DNA from: Candidatus Limnocylindrales bacterium
GTDB lineage: Bacteria; Chloroflexota; Limnocylindria; Limnocylindrales; CSP1-4
NCBI GenBank assembly: GCA_031292335.1
Contig: JARLHH010000349.1
Span: forward strand, 1-24,475
Length of the DNA: 24,475 nt
Direction of reading: 5' to 3'
A program made the position numbers and the translations under genes. This document shows, piece after piece, positions 23,470 to 24,475 of the stretch (position 1 is its first letter; each line of letters begins with the position of its first letter). The notes under the pieces were generated by a model. The model made no database searches. It saw only the letters and a program-made list of their open reading frames with translations, and was not told where the DNA came from.

Positions 23470-23682
23470 ATGCGAATCAGCGCCCGAAACCAGCTCCCGG
23501 CCACCGTGCGCACGGTGACCCAGGGACAGGTCATGGCCGAGGTCGTCGTCGAAGTGGACGGAGGCCACGAGGTCGTCGCGGCCATCACCTCGGAATCCGC
23601 GCGCCGCCTGGGCCTGGTGCCCGGGAGGCGGGTCATGGTCGTCGTCAAGTCGACCGAGGTGATGCTCGCCGTCGATGACTGA
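23470..23682 (+). CDS. Stand-alone molbindin (TOBE/Mop domain) protein
   Basis: This 70-residue protein has a single Mop/TOBE domain: MRISARNQLPATVRTVTQGQ, then AEVVVEVDGGHEVVAAITSESARRLGL and VPGRRVMVVVKSTEVMLAV. Molbindins of this size assemble into oligomers that bind molybdate and store or sense it in the cytoplasm. The same domain normally forms the C-terminus of ModC. ATG 23470 gives the canonical family start; upstream open frame is rejected. GAGG lies 9 bases upstream. It follows modB after 132 bases holding a direct repeat and a palindrome, so it may have its own promoter. Confidence 0.93.
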   Translation: MRISARNQLPATVRTVTQGQVMAEVVVEVDGGHEVVAAITSESARRLGLVPGRRVMVVVKSTEVMLAVDD

Positions 23683-23692
23683 CCCGCTCGAT

Positions 23693-23710
23693 CCGGCGAC
23701 CGTGCGCCGG
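23693..23710. terminator. Short hairpin between convergent genes
   Basis: CCGGCG (23693-23698) and CGCCGG (23705-23710) form a 6-bp stem with a 6-base loop in the 50-base gap between the molbindin stop and the convergent desulfhydrase stop. The stem is short and there is no T-run, so this is only a candidate. Confidence 0.3.
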
Positions 23711-23732
23711 TAGCGGAGCTCGTGGGAAGCGT

Positions 23733-24475
23733 TCAGAGCCCGGGAACGGTTGCGCCGATCGATGCCGATAGCGCCGCAGCGTGGGCGAAGATCCCGGGCA
23801 GTCCACCGGTGTGGAGAAAGACGACGGTCTCCGAGGGCGTGATCGCGCCGGCGCGGATGTCGGCCAGCAGGCCGGCCATCGCCTTGCCGGTGTAGACCGG
23901 GTCGAGCAGGATCCCCTCCGTCCGGGCGACGAGCGTGATCGCCTCCAGGCAGGCGGGCGTATCCCGGCCGTACCCCGGCCCGATCTGCGACTGGTCGGTC
24001 TCGAAGTCGCCGGCCGCCAGCCGGACCGGGCTGCCGATCAGCTCGGCGGCGTGGTTCGCGATCTCCGCGGCGCGCGTGCTCTTGGCCGGGTCCCCGCCGC
24101 TCACTGCCACACCGTGCACGCGATATGGCGCATGCGCCAGGCTGGCCCCCATCACGAGGCCGGCGGCAGTTCCCCGCGACCCGGCCGCCACGTACAGGCG
24201 TATCGGTCGCTCGTGCGCGGCCTCCAGCTGCGCCACGAGCTCGACCGTCCCCGCGATATATCCCAGCACGCCCACGGGGCTGGAGCCGCCGATAGGGATC
24301 ACGTACGGGCGCTCGCCGCGGGCGCGAAGCGCGGCGACCACCTCGGCGACCGTCTCCGCCTCGCCCGGCCCGGTGGCCAGCGCGGGGTCGTCTCCCGCGC
24401 GGATGAAGTGGACCTCCGCGCCGAACAGGTGATCGAGGAGCAGGTTGCCCTGGATCTCCGGCGCGTCCGTGTCGG
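23733..24475 (-). CDS. D-cysteine desulfhydrase/ACC deaminase-family PLP enzyme (5'-truncated)
   Basis: Read leftward, the frame is open from the window edge to the stop at 23733, giving the last 246 residues. The visible part starts ...APEIQGNLLLDHLFGAEVHFI, then IPIGGSSPVGVLGYIAG, AAGSRGTAAGLVMGASLA (PLP phosphate-binding Gly/Ser loop), PVYTGKAMAGLLADI and FLHTGGLPGIFAHA. These match the D-cysteine desulfhydrase/ACC-deaminase group of fold-type II PLP enzymes. The N-terminus with the PLP Lys lies outside the window, so the catalytic residue is unseen. It would convert D-cysteine or a related amino acid to pyruvate, ammonia and sulfide. The GTG at 24341 is internal to a conserved frame and is not the true start. 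Confidence 0.9.
   Translation of the reverse strand, partial: DTDAPEIQGNLLLDHLFGAEVHFIRAGDDPALATGPGEAETVAEVVAALRARGERPYVIPIGGSSPVGVLGYIAGTVELVAQLEAAHERPIRLYVAAGSRGTAAGLVMGASLAHAPYRVHGVAVSGGDPAKSTRAAEIANHAAELIGSPVRLAAGDFETDQSQIGPGYGRDTPACLEAITLVARTEGILLDPVYTGKAMAGLLADIRAGAITPSETVVFLHTGGLPGIFAHAAALSASIGATVPGL

Overview
This is a gene-dense, very GC-rich stretch of bacterial chromosome. It holds 25 coding regions, the first and last cut by the window edges, and no gap longer than about 255 bases. I see no rRNA, tRNA, CRISPR array, transposase or integrase. Very high GC, an F420-type LLM oxidoreductase, several apparently leaderless genes (a TANNNT -10 box 6-8 bases before the start codon), frequent GTG starts and 4-base GTGA/ATGA overlaps, and a NEW3/ABC export cluster together suggest a soil or sediment Chloroflexota (Limnocylindria/Ellin6529-like). 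An actinobacterial relative is the main alternative. This placement is inference from style, not from a marker gene.

Layout, left part. After the tail of a C-terminally anchored surface protein and a strong hairpin (1-194) comes a plus-strand operon (263-4538): a cysteine-free MerR regulator with a textbook operator/promoter, an MFS_3-type exporter, a 14-TM DHA2-type drug exporter and an F420-type oxidoreductase. This looks like a drug- or toxin-response cassette. A PaiB-like flavin-binding protein follows on the minus strand (4543-5184). Two ABC export modules then diverge from a shared 153-base region (8481-8633). Leftward is NEW3-domain surface protein, ATPase, permease (8480-5266). Rightward is a PLDc_N-like small membrane protein, ATPase, permease (8634-10623).

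Middle part. An alpha/beta hydrolase overlaps by four bases an unusual protein that joins a peptidase-S51/class I glutamine-amidotransferase-like domain to a helical tail resembling the C-terminus of cysteinyl-tRNA synthetase (10748-12897). Next are a RutG-like NCS2 nucleobase permease, a convergent thioredoxin-fold protein, a small DUF2171/PRC-barrel-like protein and a zinc alcohol dehydrogenase (13091-16550).

Right part: a molybdenum-themed divergent locus (16608-23682). On the minus strand, in transcription order, are a DNA-binding protein that fuses an excisionase/MerR-type HTH to a cysteine-free sulfite-oxidase-fold (Oxidored_molyb) domain, a MoeA/MoaB-like molybdopterin-binding protein, and a 981-residue FAD/Fe-S D-2-hydroxyacid dehydrogenase whose start overlaps the previous stop by four bases. 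On the plus strand are modA, modB and a stand-alone molbindin (TOBE/Mop) gene, with no modC. I propose that the HTH-sulfite-oxidase-fold protein senses molybdenum cofactor or molybdate and controls this divergent region, taking the place of ModE. This is the most novel idea in the window. The window ends in a D-cysteine desulfhydrase/ACC deaminase-family PLP enzyme, 5'-truncated, on the minus strand.
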